Of a DNA stretch of 64,000 bases, positions 61,301 to 64,000 are shown in pieces. The position numbers were made by a program, and so were the translations under genes. The DNA is from Callipepla californica brunnescens. Taxonomy: Eukaryota > Chordata > Aves > Galliformes > Odontophoridae. Location: assembly GCA_023055505.1 (NCBI GenBank), contig JALIRH010000002.1, positions 26,666,437 through 26,730,436 on the forward strand, in the 5' to 3' direction. The stretch's first letter is position 1. The number at the start of each line of letters is the position of its first letter. The notes beneath the pieces were generated by a model. That model had not been told where the DNA came from and did not search any database. It saw only the letters and a list, made by a program, of their open reading frames with translations.

Positions 61301-62114
61301 AAAATAAGAAAATAAGGTGTTTTTTTTTTTTTTTGGTGTTTTCTGTTTTTCTGAGCCTTAAATCTTTTTTTTTTTTTTTTTTTTTTTCACTCAGGTGCTA
61401 TTTAATTCTTCTATATTCCATGTCAGGTATCGGCAATATATTTTCATTTTCTCATTGTAATATAATGGTATTTTCCCCTACAGAGGCCTATTATTCTTTT
61501 ATTTTTCATCCAGGCTATTATCCATTGGAGATTTCTTTTTAACCTGAGAGAGAAGTATTTTTGAGACAGCTGACATTTGGTACTTGTGATGACATCTAAG
61601 ACAGATCAATGGAGAGATTACAAATGGTTACAAAGACACACACTGAATCATAACGTGTTCACTAGAAAAGCATGAAAAAAAAAATCAAATCCTTATTTTT
61701 TTCTTGGGACTTTGATTTGGCTTTGATAATAGGATAGAAAAAAACAAACACACCAGGAGCGAGAGATTGAGGATGACTAAGACTCCAGCTCTGGCTGTGA
61801 TGTGACTATGCTTTTGTTATTTCCTGTCTTGGTGCTCTTAATGAAGTGACAATCATGTACGATTTCATCTAAATCACTGTGACTTTCCAAACTAGAACCA
61901 ATAGTACTGTGCCCTCATGGCGGCCTTACAAGTTTGGTTATACCATATTTGTACAAAACATAATCACATTTGCTGTGTATGACTATCAGATATGTCATGA
62001 ACAACAGTAGCAAAAAGAAGCAAGTCATTTGCACTACATACAAATGACTTTTTCTACCACATAGCTTGAAAATAATATGATAGATGCAAGGCTGTCTGTC
62101 TTTCAAGCCTTATC
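58386..62114. other. Unannotated AT-rich DNA
   Basis: No gene recognised. T-rich runs lie at 61320-61334 and 61365-61387. The frames at 59786-60016 (76 codons) and 61264-61542 (92 codons, reading poly-T as poly-Phe) are not gene-like. Confidence 0.5.
61320..61387. repeat. Paired poly-T tracts
   Basis: T15 at 61320-61334 and T23 at 61365-61387, separated by about 30 bases of mixed sequence. They could be the complement of two A-tails, but no retroposed body is recognised on the right. Confidence 0.85.
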
Positions 62115-62435
62115 TATCCTGACAGGAGCCTATAGGAAAGCTGGGGAGGGACTTTTTATAAGGGTGTGTAGCCACAGAACAAGGGGAAATGGTTTTAAAC
62201 TAGCAGAGGGTAGATTTATACTAGATATCAGGAAGAAATTATTTACTGTCAAGGTGGTGAGACACTGGAACAGACTGCCCAGTGAGGTTGTGGATGCGCC
62301 TTCCTGGAAGCATTCAAGACCAGGTTGAGTGGGGCTTAATGCAACCTGGTCTAGTGAGAGGTGTCCCTGCCTATAGCAGGGGGTTGGAACTAGATGATCT
62401 TACAGGTCCTTCTAACCCAAACCATCCTATGATCT
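62115..62435 (+). mobile_element. CR1 LINE 3' end, plus strand
   Basis: Opens GACAGGAGCCTATAGGAAAG, continues AGAACAAGGGGAAATGGTTT, TAAACTAGCAGAGGGTAGAT and GTGGTGAGACACTGGAACAG. It closes GGGTTGGAACTAGATGATCT, TACAGGTCCTTCTAACCCAA, ACCATCCTATGAT. The C-terminal ORF2 frame (RTRGNGFKLAEGRFILDIRK at about 62175-62234) is still readable. This is the same subfamily type as the split plus-strand CR1 at 11255-13475. Confidence 0.94.
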
Positions 62436-64000
62436 ATTCAAGAAGAAATCCCTCAAGAAAGGGTCTTCTTCTCAAGTGGAAAATATAGAAATAGAAAACT
62501 AAGCCAGACAGAACATGGGCTGGAGAGAGGTGGATCCATTTTTAGAGTTTTATACACTCCTGAGAAACTTGGGAAATGAACAGTTTCTGTTACAAAGGAA
62601 CAAAACCCTGATATCTGTGATACTACTTTCTTTAATGTGTTTTGGGAAGATATCTGAGTCATAGCTGGTGACTCTGATGAATAATAAATTACCAGATAGA
62701 AAAGGTCATGAGGAAGGGAAAGAACTGCATGCCCAGCTCTGTCAAAATAGTAATTTTCTCTCCCACTGCAGACAGCTTCTACCTGCCTGCTCCTCAGGGT
62801 CTTTTACCCCAGTGCAAATCTCTTTAATGCACCTAGACACTAAAATCCTTCATTTGCTCTGTACAGAGCACCTCTAAAACTAGTTTCCTCAGCTCTCACA
62901 GTCTGGTTTGCGAAGAAAATGCATCTGCAGAAAGTGAAGTACCATGCTTTCAGAAGCTGTAGGCTGGGACTCTCTGGTTTATGACACTGCTAATGAGCTG
63001 AAGTAGTTTTGTTTTACCTCTCATTCATCGAAGTATCTTAAGCAGCAACATTTCTCTTAACATTGAGTTGAACTACAGACGCATTAACTCTGACTTATGT
63101 CAGCCAATGGGAATCACTGCCACTTGCTTGCAATTACAAGTATCCAGGAGTCAGAGCAAACGAGATCATGCAGGGATGACTATTGCCTTCAACTGCAGGA
63201 ACTATTGAAGTAAATGTACTAATGTACTTACTTTATTTAGAGAATTTTACAAATATTTTTCAAATCTCTATTGGAAAGCCACCTTTGATCGAGTAGCATG
63301 GATATTGTCACAGACAGAGTAAGCCTTCCAAGAGAACAAAATTCATTTGTAACATCACAGTTGCAAGCCAAAGGAGCAACTTTGTTCCTGCCTTCAGTAC
63401 TCAGCAAACTGATTTCCCTTAATAGCTATCACTACCCTGCCAAATCCTAATTACAGGGCAAAAAGATTGCAACATCACTCAAGGAACACACACAGATGAT
63501 TAATTACTCCATACAAAAGTTAATAGCTTACTCATTGCATAAGTAATTCTGGGAGAGCTGAATGCATAGATCGTAATATTACAGGAACAAGGGCTAGGCT
63601 GCTATCTGTGGAATTATTTTTATTTGCAGTCATTGTGACATCAGCTCTTTGCAGGATAGTTTGTGACTCCTCAGCAACTTTAGACATTCTGTATAAATAC
63701 TCGTAATTCTCCGTTGCAAACAAGGTCGGTTACTGAGTTCTGTCCAAACCCCAGGAACTGCTGATAGCAGAGTATTTGCAGCCTTGCTCTTCTCTGCAAC
63801 TGAAGGCCTAGGACTGAACACAGCCTCTTGACAGAGCTGCCATTGTCAGGGAAGTAAAATGAGAGTGAGGTTGAGGCTGCAATGACAAATGATACAATGA
63901 GAAACAGACTGAAATGCTTGTAAGCGTGTGTATCTGTCCGTGAACACACACATTGGGATTTTTTGCTTCTAATATCATCTCAAATTATTTAGTTCTTCCA
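62436..64000. other. Unannotated DNA to the window end
   Basis: No gene or transposon recognised. Overlapping minus-strand frames at 63532-63949 (63 to 89 codons) have no domain. The stretch around 63040-63180 is less AT-rich and free of repeats. Confidence 0.5.

Noticed and set aside
1..64000. CRISPR arrays, operons, phage or plasmid modules
   Set aside because: No regularly spaced repeats or dense coding; the repeat content is that of an avian nuclear genome.
1..64000. tRNA-, 5S- or snRNA-derived genes
   Set aside because: No cloverleaf with A and B box pairs or snRNA-like sequence noticed on reading both strands; a covariance-model scan was not possible.

Overview
This window is vertebrate nuclear DNA and almost certainly comes from a bird. 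The decisive evidence is the repeat content. There are about nine CR1 LINE insertions on both strands, several with the typical avian CR1 3' end (GATTCTATGATT-like tails or their complement). There is a mariner fragment that I recognise as Galluhop-like, the mariner of chicken. There are also three LTR pieces with sequence hallmarks of avian endogenous retroviruses. The mariner makes a galliform bird (chicken, turkey, quail or relative) the best guess; that is inference, not proof. Nothing looks bacterial, viral-genomic or organellar.

I found no protein-coding gene, rRNA or tRNA. The sequence is AT-rich throughout, and the open frames are short (mostly 60 to 110 codons). The longest ones lie in a CA repeat plus LTR (about 9.67 to 10.22 kb) or look like chance frames (179 codons at 51.3 to 51.8 kb). 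The window is best read as an intergenic 'desert' or the inside of a large intron. The only recognisable coding remnants are decayed transposon proteins: CR1 reverse transcriptase at 5.4 to 6.4, 11.3 to 12.3, 12.9 to 13.3 and 47.3 to 47.9 kb, and a mariner transposase N-terminus at 43.5 kb.

Layout. 0 to 5.4 kb: single-copy AT-rich DNA with a pair of similar ~70-bp sequences. 5.4 to 6.4 kb: minus-strand CR1. 8.68 kb: a consensus-matching RFX X-box. 9.7 to 10.5 kb: CA repeat followed by a plus-strand LTR carrying a 24-bp perfect palindrome. 11.25 to 13.6 kb: a plus-strand CR1 split by a later minus-strand CR1 and ending in a pyrimidine tract. 14.49 kb: a CTCF-like motif. 19.9 to 20.45 kb: a minus-strand solo LTR. 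23.1 kb: a near-perfect short hairpin. 30.9 kb: a second X-box-like site. 32.2 to 32.6 kb: truncated minus-strand LTR with a 30-bp palindrome at its broken end. 35.2 kb: short CR1. 36.4 to 38 kb: a pyrimidine-skewed stretch. 39.3 kb: CR1. 40.5 to 41 kb: a sequence built like an LTR that I cannot assign to a known family. 43.3 to 43.8 kb: mariner. 45.6, 47.3, 53.3, 58.1 and 62.1 kb: further CR1 copies. The rest is unique-looking AT-rich sequence with simple repeats.

No functional gene system is visible. The points most worth a second look are the unassigned LTR-like element, the nested CR1 pair, the regulatory-type motifs (X-boxes, CTCF-like site, E-box palindrome), and the unexplained hairpin and dispersed repeat. 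All repeat boundaries are judged by eye, mostly to within about 5 to 20 bases.
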